NCBI RefSeq assembly: GCF_029945895.1
Contig: NZ_JAQSDL010000080.1
Location: 1 to 64,000, forward strand
From: Polaromonas sp.
Lineage (GTDB): Bacteria; Pseudomonadota; Gammaproteobacteria; Burkholderiales; Burkholderiaceae_C
DNA: 64,000 nucleotides
Reading direction: 5' to 3'
Part shown: piece by piece, positions 1-10,472 of the stretch
Numbering within the stretch: position 1 is the stretch's first letter
Layout of the letters: every line of letters begins with the position of its first letter
The notes under the pieces: generated by a model
The model's input: only the letters and a program-made list of their open reading frames with translations
Databases searched by the model: none
What the model was told of the DNA's origin: nothing
Position numbers and translations under genes: made by a program

Positions 1-25
1 CGTGGACTTCGTATTTGGCTGTCAT
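1..25 (-). CDS. 5' end of a gene running off the left edge (possibly a fatty-acid oxidation enzyme)
   Basis: Only the first eight codons are visible, reading MTAKYEVH from an ATG at 25. The start is supported by the ribosome binding sequence AAAGGA seven to eight bases upstream. The short N-terminus resembles the beginning of enoyl-CoA hydratase/3-hydroxyacyl-CoA dehydrogenase proteins of Burkholderiales. The neighbouring acyl-CoA ligase fits that idea. Identity is an inference; the presence of a gene start is better supported. A palindromic operator-like site lies about 77 bases upstream. Confidence 0.45.
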
Positions 26-101
26 TTGCTTTTCCTTTGTTGCGTGTTACCCGGCGGTTGGCGGGATCAGGTGATGATTCTCAAACGGCGAGCGTCCAAA
101 A

Positions 102-121
102 AATAGTACGACCGTTCTATT
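102..121. promoter_or_regulatory. 20-bp operator-like palindrome
   Basis: The arms AATAGtACG and CGTtCTATT are inverted copies with one mismatched pair and a two-base centre (111-112). The site lies in the gap between livF and the left-edge gene, upstream of the latter. The size and the ACG..CGT core are typical of TetR-family operators. FadP-type regulators of fatty-acid genes in beta-proteobacteria are a candidate, but no regulator gene is present in the window. Confidence 0.45.
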
Positions 122-197
122 TGTCATTGTAGAAGGCTGGCTGCGCACTGCAAGCCTTGCCGCTGCCGGCCTTGTCCCTGTCGTGACAAAGCCTGCT

Positions 198-893
198 TCA
201 GACTTCCAGCCACTCCTTGCGGGTATAGGCGTCGGCGCGCAGGCTTTCCGGCGTGCCTTCAAACACGATGCTGCCGTGGCCCATGACCAGCGCGCGGTCT
301 GAAATGGCCATGGCAATTGTCAGCTTCTGCTCAATCAGCAGCACCGAAATCCCCTTGGCCTTCAGGGTCTGCAGGTATTGGCCCACCAGTTCGACAATCT
401 TGGGCGCCAGCCCTTCTGTCGGCTCGTCGATGATGATCAGGTCCGGGTCGCCCATCAGCGCGCGGCACAGCGTGAGCATTTGCTGCTCGCCGCCGGACAA
501 CACGCCGGCTTCGGTGTGCTGGCGCTCCCTGAGGCGGGGAAACATCTGGTACATGTCCTCAAACGACCAGCGGCTGCCTTTGCCCTTGCCTTTCTGGCCC
601 AGCATCAGGTTCTGGTGCACCGTGAGCGTAGGGAAAATATCGCGATTTTCCGGTACGTAACCAATGCCGAGGTGGGCGATCTCGTAAGCTTTCTGGCCGG
701 TGATGCGGCGGTTTTTCCACTGGATCTCGCCTTCGCATTCCACAAGGCCCATGATGGCTTTGGCCGTGGTGGACCGCCCCGAACCGTTGCGGCCCAGCAG
801 CGCCACAATTTCACCGGGCTGGACGTCGAAATGAACGCCGTGCAACACATGGCTCTTGCCGTAGTAGGCGTGGAGGTTTTCTACTTTCAACAT
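198..893 (-). CDS. livF: Branched-chain-type ABC transporter ATP-binding protein LivF
   Basis: This 231-residue ATPase is the second nucleotide-binding subunit of a high-affinity uptake system of the LivFGMH type. It has the signature LSGGEQQ and a Walker B strand DLIIIDEPTEGLAP. The Walker A loop reads GRNGSGRST, so the lysine that normally contacts the nucleotide phosphates is arginine (codon at 774-776). The ATG overlaps the livG stop, placing it last in a co-transcribed string. The substrate is not shown by sequence. The linked acyl-CoA ligase suggests an organic or fatty acid rather than an amino acid. Confidence 0.93.
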   Translation of the reverse strand: MLKVENLHAYYGKSHVLHGVHFDVQPGEIVALLGRNGSGRSTTAKAIMGLVECEGEIQWKNRRITGQKAYEIAHLGIGYVPENRDIFPTLTVHQNLMLGQKGKGKGSRWSFEDMYQMFPRLRERQHTEAGVLSGGEQQMLTLCRALMGDPDLIIIDEPTEGLAPKIVELVGQYLQTLKAKGISVLLIEQKLTIAMAISDRALVMGHGSIVFEGTPESLRADAYTRKEWLEV

Positions 894-1663
894 CAGTGGC
901 CTCCTGCCTGTGATTCTGCGACGTGGGAGCCCAGGTAGGCTTCCTGCACGCGCGCATTGGCGCGCACCGCTTCGGGCACGTCAAAGGCCAGCAATTCCCC
1001 GTAAACCACCACCGCGATCTTGTCGGCCAGCCCGAAAACCACCCCCATGTCGTGCTCGACCGTGAGCAGGGTTTTACCGACCGTGACCTCCTTGATCAGG
1101 CTGATGAAACGGCTGGTTTCGCTGCGGCTCATGCCGGCGGTCGGCTCGTCAAGCAGGATGACGTTGGCGCCGCCGGCAATGGTGATGCCGATCTCCAGCG
1201 CGCGCTGCTCGGCATAGGTCAGGTTGATGGCCAGCACATCGCGTTTTTTGTCGAGCTTGATCATCTGCATCAGTTCCTCGGCGCGCTCGTTGGCATCGTC
1301 GAGGTCGGCCAGGAACTTCAGGAAGGTGTATTTGTAGCCCAGGCTCCAGAGCACACCGCAGCGCAGGTTCTCGAACACACTGAGCTTGGGAAAGATGTTG
1401 GTGATCTGGAAGCTGCGCGACAGGCCGGCCCGGTTGATCTCGAACGGCTTCTTGCCGTCGATGCGCTGGCCGTTGAGCAGCACCTCGCCGCTGGTGGGCG
1501 CGAAGCGCCCGCTGATGAGGTTGAACAGTGTGGATTTGCCGGCACCGTTGGGGCCTATGATGCCGACCCGCTCGCCGGCGGTCACTGCAAGATTGACGCC
1601 GCGGATGATTTCGGTCTTGCCGAAACTCTTGCGCAGGTCTTTGAGTTCAAGTGCGTAGGTCAT
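893..1663 (-). CDS. livG: Branched-chain-type ABC transporter ATP-binding protein LivG
   Basis: This 256-residue ATPase is partner of LivF on the cytoplasmic face of the permease. Walker A is canonical (GPNGAGKST) and Walker B reads NVILLDEPTAGMS. The signature motif is degenerate, LTYAEQR instead of LSGGQ, which is common in LivG proteins. Its first base coincides with the last base of livM and its last with the first of livF, so translation is likely coupled along the operon. Confidence 0.93.
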   Translation of the reverse strand: MTYALELKDLRKSFGKTEIIRGVNLAVTAGERVGIIGPNGAGKSTLFNLISGRFAPTSGEVLLNGQRIDGKKPFEINRAGLSRSFQITNIFPKLSVFENLRCGVLWSLGYKYTFLKFLADLDDANERAEELMQMIKLDKKRDVLAINLTYAEQRALEIGITIAGGANVILLDEPTAGMSRSETSRFISLIKEVTVGKTLLTVEHDMGVVFGLADKIAVVVYGELLAFDVPEAVRANARVQEAYLGSHVAESQAGGH

Positions 1664-2952
1664 TAGAGGGCCTCCCTGCGCTTGATTTCTTTTTCAATGT
1701 ATTCCTGGATCTCGCCCCACTCCTGCAGGAACTGCCGGCGCGTGACCTCGAACAGGCCCAGTCCGGTCAGCATGACCAGTGCCGCACCGAACCAGCTGTT
1801 GACACTTTTGGCATCCAGGGGCACGCCCAGGAACTGCAGCTTGGAGCCCAGCGTGGTGTTGAGCTGCAGGTGATAGACCATTTCGATCATGGCGCCCGCG
1901 CCCAGCAGCAGGACCAGCGCGGTGACAGCTAGCGCGAGGTAGCTGACCCACAGCTGCCGAAGCTTGCCATACAGAGCCACGCGCAGATTCATCATGATCA
2001 GGCTGGCAATGCCGCCGGGGGCGTACATGACCATGAACAGGAAAATCAGGCCCAGGTAAAGCAGCCAGGCCTTGGTGAACTCGGACAGCAGCACAAAGGC
2101 CAGCACCATCAGGATGGCGCCAATGATGGGCCCGAAGAAGAAGGTGGCGCCGCCCAGAAAGGTGAACAGCAGGTAGGCCCCCGACCGTGCGGCTCCAACC
2201 ACTTCTGCTGTGACGATCTCGAAATTGAGCGCTGCCAACCCGCCCGAGATGCCGGCAAAAAATCCGGCGATGATGAAGGCGATGTAACGCACCCGCTGGG
2301 TGTCATAACCGACAAACTCGACGCGCTCCGGGTTGTCGCGCACGGCATTGAGCATGCGGCCCAGCGGCGTTCGGGTGAAGGCAAACATGGCCGCGACCGC
2401 GACGAAGGTGTAGACGGCAATCAGGTAATACACCTGAATCTGTGGACCAAAGGTGATGCCCAGTCGGGCTGTGCCGGTCACCCGGTTGCCTGACACGCCA
2501 CCCTCCCCGCCGAAAAACTCGGGGATCATGAGCGATAGCGCAAAGACAAGTTCACCCAGGCCCAGCGTGATCATGGCAAAGGTCGTACCGGACTTGCGGG
2601 TGGTGACATAACCGAACAGCACCGCAAAACCCACACCGGCCAATCCACCCACGATGGGTACCAGCGACACCGGCAGCGGCAGGGAGCCGTTGCTGACGCT
2701 GTTGAGCGCATGAATGGCCAGAAACGAGCCCAGGCCGGTGTACACCGCATGGCCGAAACTCAACATGCCGCCCTGCCCCAGCAGCATGTTGTAGGACAGG
2801 CAGGCGATGATGGCAATCCCCATCTGGGACAGCACGGTCATGGCCAACCCGCTGGAAAACATCAGCGGCGCGACAGCCAGAACAAGGGCGAACAGCCCCC
2901 ATGTGAGCCAGCGCCCGATGTTGAGAGGCGCAAATTGATAGTGGGTTTTCAT
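1663..2952 (-). CDS. livM: Branched-chain-type ABC transporter permease LivM, with C-terminal extension
   Basis: This is a 429-residue inner-membrane permease. The N-terminal two thirds match LivM, including the loop around GQGGMLSFGHAVY and the region NPERVEFVGYD. After the point where a typical LivM ends (about PGGIASL) roughly 110 further residues follow. They contain about two more hydrophobic segments and a charged tail EIQEYIEKEIKRREAL. LivM pairs with LivH to form the channel. The extension is unusual but seen in some beta-proteobacterial members as I recall; its role is unknown. Confidence 0.9.
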   Translation of the reverse strand: MKTHYQFAPLNIGRWLTWGLFALVLAVAPLMFSSGLAMTVLSQMGIAIIACLSYNMLLGQGGMLSFGHAVYTGLGSFLAIHALNSVSNGSLPLPVSLVPIVGGLAGVGFAVLFGYVTTRKSGTTFAMITLGLGELVFALSLMIPEFFGGEGGVSGNRVTGTARLGITFGPQIQVYYLIAVYTFVAVAAMFAFTRTPLGRMLNAVRDNPERVEFVGYDTQRVRYIAFIIAGFFAGISGGLAALNFEIVTAEVVGAARSGAYLLFTFLGGATFFFGPIIGAILMVLAFVLLSEFTKAWLLYLGLIFLFMVMYAPGGIASLIMMNLRVALYGKLRQLWVSYLALAVTALVLLLGAGAMIEMVYHLQLNTTLGSKLQFLGVPLDAKSVNSWFGAALVMLTGLGLFEVTRRQFLQEWGEIQEYIEKEIKRREAL

Positions 2953-2955
2953 GAA

Positions 2956-3990
2956 TCAGCCCTCCCGTTTGCCCAGCAGACCGCGTGGCCTGAAGATCAG
3001 GATGAGCACCAGGAAAAGGTAAGGAAGGATGGGCGCCACCTGCGACAGTGTGAGCTTGATGTAGGAGTTGTCCGCCACGCCAGCACTGAGCGGCAGGCCG
3101 ATCTGTTGCGCCAGGGTCGCCAGTGAATAGTCGAAAGCCACGGCGAAAGTCTGGATGACGCCAATCAGCAGGGAGGCCACGAACGCCCCGGACAGGGAGC
3201 CCATGCCGCCGACCACAACCACCACAAAGATGACAGATCCCACGGTCGCAGCCATGGCCGGCTCCGTGAGGAAGGTGCTGCCGCCGATCACGCCCGCCAG
3301 TCCCGCCAGGGCAGAGCCCGCGCCGAACACCATCATGAACACGCGGGGAACGTTGTGGCCCAGGGACTCCACTGCTTCCGGGTGTGTCAGTGCGGCCTGG
3401 ATCACCATGCCGATGCGGGTGCGGGTCAGCAGCAGCCAGACAGCGGCCAGCATCACCAGCGCGACCAGCATCATGAAACCCCGCGTGGCGGGAAACGGCG
3501 AGCAGACAATCCGCACAGCGGCATCGGCCGCGCTGCACAGCTCCGCAGGCGCGACACCCCAGATCAGGCTCAAGCCCTTGACGGAATCGTTGATCAGGGT
3601 GAAAACGGGGCCTTGAAGTACTGCGGGCGGGTGAAATTCCACGGCAATGCGGCCCCAGATCAGCTGCACCAGCTCAACAATCACGTACGACAGGCCGAAA
3701 GTGATCAGCAATTCGGGGACATGCCCGAACTTGTGTACCTTGCGCAAAAACTGCCGTTCAAACAGCGCGCCCAGGGCGCCGACCACCAGGGGTGCGACGA
3801 CCAGCGCCGGCCAGAAACCGACGAACTCGGCCACGCTGTAGCCTACATAGGCGCCCAGCATGTAAAAGCTGGCGTGCGCAAAATTCAGGACGCCCATCAT
3901 GCTGAAAATCAGCGTGAGCCCGGAACTCAGCATGAACAGCAAAAGCCCGTAGCTCAGCCCGTTCAGCATCGAGATGATGAAAAACTCCAT
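2956..3990 (-). CDS. livH: Branched-chain-type ABC transporter permease LivH
   Basis: This 344-residue permease is the membrane partner of LivM. Hydrophobic segments run along the whole length, and the N-terminal part GLTLIFSMMGVLNFAHASFYMLGAY is LivH-type. A loop near residues 150-170 contains two cysteines (ELCSAADAAVRIVCSPFP). The ATG at 3990 has a good ribosome binding sequence (AGGAAGG). It follows the binding-protein gene after a hairpin that should reduce its expression relative to that gene. Confidence 0.92.
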   Translation of the reverse strand: MEFFIISMLNGLSYGLLLFMLSSGLTLIFSMMGVLNFAHASFYMLGAYVGYSVAEFVGFWPALVVAPLVVGALGALFERQFLRKVHKFGHVPELLITFGLSYVIVELVQLIWGRIAVEFHPPAVLQGPVFTLINDSVKGLSLIWGVAPAELCSAADAAVRIVCSPFPATRGFMMLVALVMLAAVWLLLTRTRIGMVIQAALTHPEAVESLGHNVPRVFMMVFGAGSALAGLAGVIGGSTFLTEPAMAATVGSVIFVVVVVGGMGSLSGAFVASLLIGVIQTFAVAFDYSLATLAQQIGLPLSAGVADNSYIKLTLSQVAPILPYLFLVLILIFRPRGLLGKREG

Positions 3991-4013
3991 GCCTGTCGAC
4001 CTTCCTCATCAGT

Positions 4014-4056
4014 GAAAAATAAAAGAGCCCGATACGGCAGACCCGCTCGGGCTCTT
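4014..4056 (-). terminator. Hairpin and T-rich tract between the binding-protein gene and livH
   Basis: Perfect 10-bp arms AAGAGCCCGA (4023-4032) and TCGGGCTCTT (4047-4056) enclose a 14-base loop. On the minus strand a T-rich run follows. The hairpin sits just after the binding-protein stop and before livH, so it probably acts as a partial terminator or mRNA stabiliser. That would give more binding protein than permease. Confidence 0.75.
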
Positions 4057-4100
4057 GTTTCTGGTGTCAGGGCCTGTCAACGCTGGCCGGCCCCGATGCC

Positions 4101-5333
4101 TCAGGGGCGTTTCATCTGGCAGCTGGTGGGTGTGCTCGAGACATAGTTCGGATACTCCTTGAGCGGCACCATGGTCATGCCCGTGTTTTCAGGGCTGTAG
4201 GGATATTTGGCGCTGGCCTTTTCCCAGACCGACATGTACAGCGGCTGCTGCAACTGGTGGTCAGTCTTGCGCATTTCAACTTCGCCGTTGAAGCTCTTGA
4301 CCTTCATGCCTTCCAGCGCGGCGGCAACCTTGACGGGGTCGGTGGACTTGGCCTTGGCCATGGCCGCGCCCAGCATTTCATAGATGCGGATGGTCGAGCC
4401 GGTGTAGAAGTCGTCGTTGTACTTGGCCTTGAACTCCTTCATCCATTTGTCCATCTGCCCACCCATGTTGTAGTGGTTGTACGCGATCTGGTAGACACGT
4501 CCCGCGCCGTTCTGACCCAGGGCGGTCGGCGTGCCGGTGACGCCGGCGTAGTAAGTGAAGAACTTGCCGTTGTACCCGCCTTCATTGGCGGCCTTGATCA
4601 GCAACGAGAGGTCGGAACCCCAGTTGCCGGTGATCACGGTGTCGGCGCCGGAGGCCTTGATCTTGGCGATGTACGGTGCAAAGTCACGAACCTGGGCGAT
4701 CGGGTGCAGGTCTTCGCCGACAATCTGGATGTCCGGGCGCTTGCGAGCCAGGGTCTCCTTGGCATACTTGGCAACCTGGTGGCCGTGCGAGTAGTTCTGG
4801 TTCAGCAGGTAGACCTTCTTGATGTCTTTCTGGTCCACCATGAAGCTCGACATGGCTTCCATTTTCATGGTGGTGTCGGCATCAAAGCGGAAGTGCCAGT
4901 AGCTGCACTTGCTGTTGGTCAGATCGGGATCAACGGCCGAGTCGTTGAGATACAGCACTTCCTTGCCGGGATTGCGCTCATTGTGTTTGGTCACGGCATC
5001 GGACAGCGCCAGCGCCACCGAAGAACCGTTGCCCTGAACGATGTAACGGGCCCCCTGGTCGATGGCCGCCTTGAGGGCGTTCAGGCTTTCAGCGGGGCTG
5101 AGCTTGTTGTCAATCGGGGTGATTTCAAACTTCACGCCTGCCGGGTTGCCCGCGCCGCTGAACTTCTCGGCAAAAAACTGGTAACCCTTGATCTGGCTGA
5201 CGCCCACCGGCCCGAGCAACCCGGTCAGGGGGTCAATCCTGACCATTTTGACGGTCTCGCCCTTTTGGGCGAAGGACACACCGGCAGCAATCATCATGGC
5301 TGTCGCTGCAACAATTTTCATGGTCAATTTCAT
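4101..5333 (-). CDS. Periplasmic substrate-binding protein of the branched-chain-type ABC transporter
   Basis: This 410-residue protein has a cleavable signal peptide (MKLTMKIVAATAMMIAAGVSFA). A LivK/periplasmic-binding-protein type 1 fold follows, with DPLTGLLGPVG near the start of the mature protein. I chose the ATG at 5333 because AAGGAG stands directly upstream and the signal peptide begins there; an open frame continues 94 codons further upstream without a good start. It is first in the string before livHMGF and after the acyl-CoA ligase. The ligand cannot be read from sequence. Confidence 0.92.
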   Translation of the reverse strand: MKLTMKIVAATAMMIAAGVSFAQKGETVKMVRIDPLTGLLGPVGVSQIKGYQFFAEKFSGAGNPAGVKFEITPIDNKLSPAESLNALKAAIDQGARYIVQGNGSSVALALSDAVTKHNERNPGKEVLYLNDSAVDPDLTNSKCSYWHFRFDADTTMKMEAMSSFMVDQKDIKKVYLLNQNYSHGHQVAKYAKETLARKRPDIQIVGEDLHPIAQVRDFAPYIAKIKASGADTVITGNWGSDLSLLIKAANEGGYNGKFFTYYAGVTGTPTALGQNGAGRVYQIAYNHYNMGGQMDKWMKEFKAKYNDDFYTGSTIRIYEMLGAAMAKAKSTDPVKVAAALEGMKVKSFNGEVEMRKTDHQLQQPLYMSVWEKASAKYPYSPENTGMTMVPLKEYPNYVSSTPTSCQMKRP

Positions 5334-5523
5334 CAAATGTCTCCTTGTTAACTGATAAGGGCAGAGTACAAGTTTTTGTGCGCTGCAACGTAGGGGATTG
5401 CCCGTAAAAACCAGCCTGACTATCGCGCAGGTGACAAATCGCCGCGGCAGAAAAATCCGGGCATTCTGCAGCGCGGAATGAGCCGCGCCACCGAACCCTT
5501 TGCCGGCTGCGCCAAGCGCCGCT

Positions 5524-7152
<1,629 letters not shown>

Positions 7153-7483
7153 GTTTTGTTTCCTTTTCTTGTCCGCAAAAAATTCGGTACCGTCTGGCTG
7201 CCTGGTAACCGCATGGTAACGCCCGGGCCGCGTGTTCCAGGCTCACCAGCGACTCAATCGGCACCTTGGCGACAGCGCGGGAACGGTGTCCTGGTTTTTC
7301 TTGACATGCGCAAGGGGCCGGATGGGCGCTCCCACCACAACGCCATGCCGCACTATGCACCGCGGTGGCCGGAGCCAGCAAGAGATGTCGCTGCTCCGAC
7401 AGTTCGTAGGTACAAACCCCATGATGCTCGGGCATCCCCATCACGGCCAGGCGCTGGCCCCCTGCTACGTAGACAATCGCCCC
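7153..7483. other. Divergent intergenic region
   Basis: This 331-bp stretch separates the acyl-CoA ligase (minus) from the Crp-like gene (plus). It must hold promoters for both. The sequence GGTAAC occurs twice closely spaced near 7205-7218, with a related GGTACC at 7189-7194. A lone TTGACA at 7301 lacks a matching -10. Short open frames run through it but none looks like a gene. Confidence 0.5.
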
Positions 7484-8176
7484 ATGTCACTTGACGAAGC
7501 CGCTTTCCCGCACCACCGCTTTCTGCGCGGCCAGCCCTGGTTTTCCGCCTTGTCCGCCGATACCCAGACCCGCCTGCTGGAGCGCACCCTCACGCTGTCG
7601 GGTCGCAAGGGCGAGGTCTTGCTGGCGGCGGGTTCCCCGGTCAAGGGCTGGTATGCAGTGCTGTCGGGCCTGGTCAAGCTGCAAAGCACCTCGTGCACAG
7701 GTCGTGTTTCGGCTTTTCTGGGGGTCCCGGACGGCGAATGGTTTGGCGAAGGCTCGGCCCTGAAAACCGAGCCGCGCCGCTATGACGTGATTGCCCTGCG
7801 CGACACTCTGCTGCTGTGCCTGCCACGCGCCCAGTTTGATGAACTGCTGGCCCACAGCCTGCCTTTCAACCACTTTCTGGTCGCGCACCTGAACCGGCGC
7901 CTGGGCCAGGCCATGACCATCATCGAGGCGGAACGCCTGCGCTCCCCGGAGCAGCGCGTGGCCCTGTACCTGAGCCGCGTGTTCTGGCAAGGCCGGCGCC
8001 GGCTGGTGCTGTCGCAGGAAGAACTCGGCCATCTGGCCGGATTGTCGCGGCAGACAGTCAACCGGGCCCTCAAGGCGCTGGAACTGGAGGGCCTGGTGTC
8101 GCTGGAGTTTGGACGCGTCGCCATGCTTGACGAACAGGCGCTGGCCGCTTACGCGGTCCGGTCCGAGGGAGGATAA
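7484..8176 (+). CDS. Crp/Fnr-family transcriptional regulator
   Basis: This 230-residue regulator has an N-terminal cyclic-nucleotide-binding-type beta roll (RKGEVLLAAGSPVKGWYAVLSG) and a C-terminal winged helix (LSQEELGHLAGLSRQTVNRA as recognition region). It lacks the N-terminal cysteine cluster of Fnr, so oxygen sensing by iron-sulfur cluster is unlikely. The ATG at 7484 is preferred over in-frame starts up to 84 codons upstream. The fold begins there, and GACAAT stands six bases before it, consistent with a leaderless transcript. Its effector and targets are unknown; it faces the acyl-CoA ligase divergently. Confidence 0.85.
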   Translation: MSLDEAAFPHHRFLRGQPWFSALSADTQTRLLERTLTLSGRKGEVLLAAGSPVKGWYAVLSGLVKLQSTSCTGRVSAFLGVPDGEWFGEGSALKTEPRRYDVIALRDTLLLCLPRAQFDELLAHSLPFNHFLVAHLNRRLGQAMTIIEAERLRSPEQRVALYLSRVFWQGRRRLVLSQEELGHLAGLSRQTVNRALKALELEGLVSLEFGRVAMLDEQALAAYAVRSEGG

Positions 8177-8340
8177 GGCCCCCACGCTTGTCGCTTCGCG
8201 TACAGCGCGAGGCCTTGCAGGTCGCCGCTCGCCAGAGGCAGTGCTTGTGTCGCCTGTCCAAACCTGCGCAGGCAGATTTTTGAGCCTCAGGCTTCAGCCC
8301 CTCAGGGTCGCTGCGCCTGCGGCCCGGCGAAGCCGGTTCC
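8177..8340 (+). repeat. Family A repeat, composite copy A1
   Basis: The head GCCCCCACGCTTGTCGCTTC starts within two bases of the crp-like stop codon. The tail (CTGCGCCTGCGGCCCGGCGA then AGCCGGTTCC) ends at 8340. Between them about 100 bases are unrelated to the usual short centre. Orientation is sense to the upstream gene. Confidence 0.8.
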
Positions 8341-8413
8341 CTTGCCCCCGGTTGGCCCAAACGGCTTAACCCCACCGGCACAGGGTCGCAGGGCTCCATA
8401 GGACAATGACCGA

Positions 8414-9892
8414 ATGAACTCTGTCATCGGCGAGCCGCCTGCGGCAATCCCCGGCCTGAAGTGGGCCAATCGCTTTGCCCGGCTGGGCACGGACTTTTAC
8501 ACCGACCGCCTTCCCAGCCCTTTGCCGGCACCGTATTGGGTCAGCCGCAACCAGGCCCTGGCCCGTGAACTGGGCCTGGACGAAGCCTGGTTTGAATCGC
8601 AGGAAGCCCTGGCGCTGTTCACCGGTAACCAGGTGGCCCCCGGTTCGCAGCCGCTGGCCAGCGTCTACAGCGGCCACCAGTTCGGCCAGTGGGCCGGCCA
8701 GCTCGGTGACGGACGGGCCATCCTGCTGGGCGAACTGGCAACCCCGGGCGGACCTCAGGAGGTGCAACTCAAGGGCGCTGGCATGACGCCTTACTCGCGC
8801 ATGGGCGATGGCCGCGCTGTACTGCGCAGCTCGATCCGCGAGTATCTTTGTTCGGAGGCCATGCATGGCCTGGGCATTCCCACGACACGCGCCCTGTGTG
8901 TCACCGGCTCGGATGCCAAGGTCCGGCGTGAAGAGATCGAAACGGCTGCCGTGGTGGCCCGCACATCGCCAAGCTTCATCCGCTTCGGGCACTTCGAGCA
9001 TTTCAGCTACAGCGACCAGCACGGGCAGCTCAAGGTGCTGGCCGACTTCGTGATCGACCACTTTTACCCCGCCTGTCGCGACAGCGCCCAGCCTTATGCC
9101 GCCCTGCTTCAGGCTGTCAGCGAACGCACCGCCCACCTGATGGCGGCCTGGCAGGCCACTGGTTTCTGCCACGGTGTGATGAACACCGACAACATGAGCA
9201 TCCTGGGCCTGACCGTCGACTACGGTCCTTTCCAGTTTCTCGATGCCTTTGATCCGGGCCACGTCTGCAACCACTCGGACACCCAGGGTCGTTACGCCTA
9301 CAACAAGCAGCCCAACATCGCCTACTGGAACCTGTTTTGCCTGGGCCAGGCCCTGCTGCCGCTGATCGAGGCGCAGGAGCAGGCGCTGGCCGCGCTGGAG
9401 TCCTACAAGACCGTTTTCCCCGAGGCGCTGGAGGCTCGCATGCGCGCCAAGCTGGGCCTGTCGGAGGCCCGCCCGCAGGACAAGGCCCTGATCGAAACCA
9501 CCTTCAAGCTGCTGGCCGCGGACAAGGTCGACTACACCATCTTCTGGCGCCGGCTGTGCCACTTCCAGACGCCCCAAGGCCGCGAAACGGTGCGCGACCT
9601 GTTCCTGGACCGGGCTGCCTTCGACGCCTGGGCGCTACAGTATTCAGAGCGCCTTGCGCAGGTGGAACAAGGGCTGGCGGCCGATTTGATGCTTAAGAAC
9701 AATCCGAAGTACGTGTTGCGCAACCATCTCGGCGAGCAGGCGATCCAGGCGGCGAAACTAAAAGACTTTTCCGGGGTCAACACCTTGCTCACCCTGCTGC
9801 AGGCCCCATTTGAAGAGCATCCAGGTCACGACAGCCATGCCGGTTTTCCGCCCGACTGGGCGGCTTCCATCGAAATCAGCTGCAGTTCGTAA
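8414..9892 (+). CDS. selO: Protein adenylyltransferase SelO (YdiU/UPF0061)
   Basis: This 492-residue pseudokinase-fold enzyme transfers AMP to serine, threonine or tyrosine of target proteins, a redox-linked function known for the E. coli homologue. Visible hallmarks are [20 protein letters not shown], the [20 protein letters not shown] segment, and the metal/catalytic block [20 protein letters not shown]. The C-terminus is ISCSS, where eukaryotic SelO has selenocysteine and bacteria have cysteine. The ATG lies six bases after GACAAT with no clear Shine-Dalgarno. The next gene, msrB, also concerns oxidised proteins. Confidence 0.93.
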   Translation: MNSVIGEPPAAIPGLKWANRFARLGTDFYTDRLPSPLPAPYWVSRNQALARELGLDEAWFESQEALALFTGNQVAPGSQPLASVYSGHQFGQWAGQLGDGRAILLGELATPGGPQEVQLKGAGMTPYSRMGDGRAVLRSSIREYLCSEAMHGLGIPTTRALCVTGSDAKVRREEIETAAVVARTSPSFIRFGHFEHFSYSDQHGQLKVLADFVIDHFYPACRDSAQPYAALLQAVSERTAHLMAAWQATGFCHGVMNTDNMSILGLTVDYGPFQFLDAFDPGHVCNHSDTQGRYAYNKQPNIAYWNLFCLGQALLPLIEAQEQALAALESYKTVFPEALEARMRAKLGLSEARPQDKALIETTFKLLAADKVDYTIFWRRLCHFQTPQGRETVRDLFLDRAAFDAWALQYSERLAQVEQGLAADLMLKNNPKYVLRNHLGEQAIQAAKLKDFSGVNTLLTLLQAPFEEHPGHDSHAGFPPDWAASIEISCSS

Positions 9893-9931
9893 GCGTCAGT
9901 AGATCCCAGAACATCCCCAAAAGGTCAAGCC

Positions 9932-10342
9932 ATGCCCCCGAAAATCCAGAAAACAGATGCCGAGTGGAAAGCCCTGCTCGCCGAGAAGGGTGCCGAGCCC
10001 GGTGCTTTCGAGGTGACCCGCCACGCGGCCACCGAACGCGCCTTCACCGGTAAATACGACAAGACCTTTGAACCGGGCACCTACCGCTGCATCTGCTGCG
10101 ATGCCGAACTGTTCGACGCCTCGACCAAGTTTGACGCCGGCTGCGGTTGGCCCAGCTTTTCGCAGGAAGTCAAAGAAGGCGCGATCGAAGAACACGTGGA
10201 CCGCGCCTACGGCATGACACGCACCGAAACGGTCTGCGCCAACTGCGGCGCCCACCTGGGCCATGTCTTCCCGGACGGCCCCACGCCCACCGGCCTGCGT
10301 TATTGCATGAACTCCGCTTCCCTTGATTTTGAGAAAAAGTGA
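9932..10342 (+). CDS. msrB: Peptide methionine-R-sulfoxide reductase MsrB
   Basis: This 136-residue cytoplasmic repair enzyme reduces methionine-R-sulfoxide in proteins. It has the two zinc-binding CxxC pairs (CICC and CANC), the substrate loop DAGCGWPSF, and the catalytic cysteine in [11 protein letters not shown]. Length and motifs are normal. It starts 39 bases after selO on the same strand. A family A repeat begins directly behind its stop codon. Confidence 0.96.
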   Translation: MPPKIQKTDAEWKALLAEKGAEPGAFEVTRHAATERAFTGKYDKTFEPGTYRCICCDAELFDASTKFDAGCGWPSFSQEVKEGAIEEHVDRAYGMTRTETVCANCGAHLGHVFPDGPTPTGLRYCMNSASLDFEKK

Positions 10343-10440
10343 CGAAGCTTCCGCGCTTGTCGCTGTGCGTACTGCGCTGGCCCCGAGGGGGCGCTTGCGC
10401 CTGCGGCCCGGCGAAGCCGGTTCTGCGGCCCCTGCTTGAA
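10343..10440 (+). repeat. Family A repeat, copy A2
   Basis: This copy begins at the base after the msrB stop, sense to msrB. It has a diverged head (GCGCTTGTCGCTGTGCGTAC), the centre GGCCCCGAGGGGGC, the tail CTGCGGCCCGGCGAAGCCGG and the extension CGGCCCCTGCTTGAA. The last bases include TTGAA, placed where a -35 for yciB could be. Confidence 0.85.
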
Positions 10441-10460
10441 AAGAACGGGGCGTTGCCCCT

Positions 10461-10466
10461 GATAAT
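10461..10466 (+). promoter_or_regulatory. -10-like hexamer of yciB, leaderless spacing
   Basis: GATAAT ends six bases before the yciB ATG. TTGAAA at 10436-10441, made by the end of repeat A2, could serve as -35 although the spacer is 19 bases. Transcription would start at or next to the A of the start codon. Confidence 0.4.
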
Positions 10467-10472
10467 CTGCTG

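Noticed and set aside
7301-7330. Sigma-70 promoter for the Crp-like gene
   Set aside because: TTGACA is present at 7301 but no -10 hexamer stands at a suitable distance.
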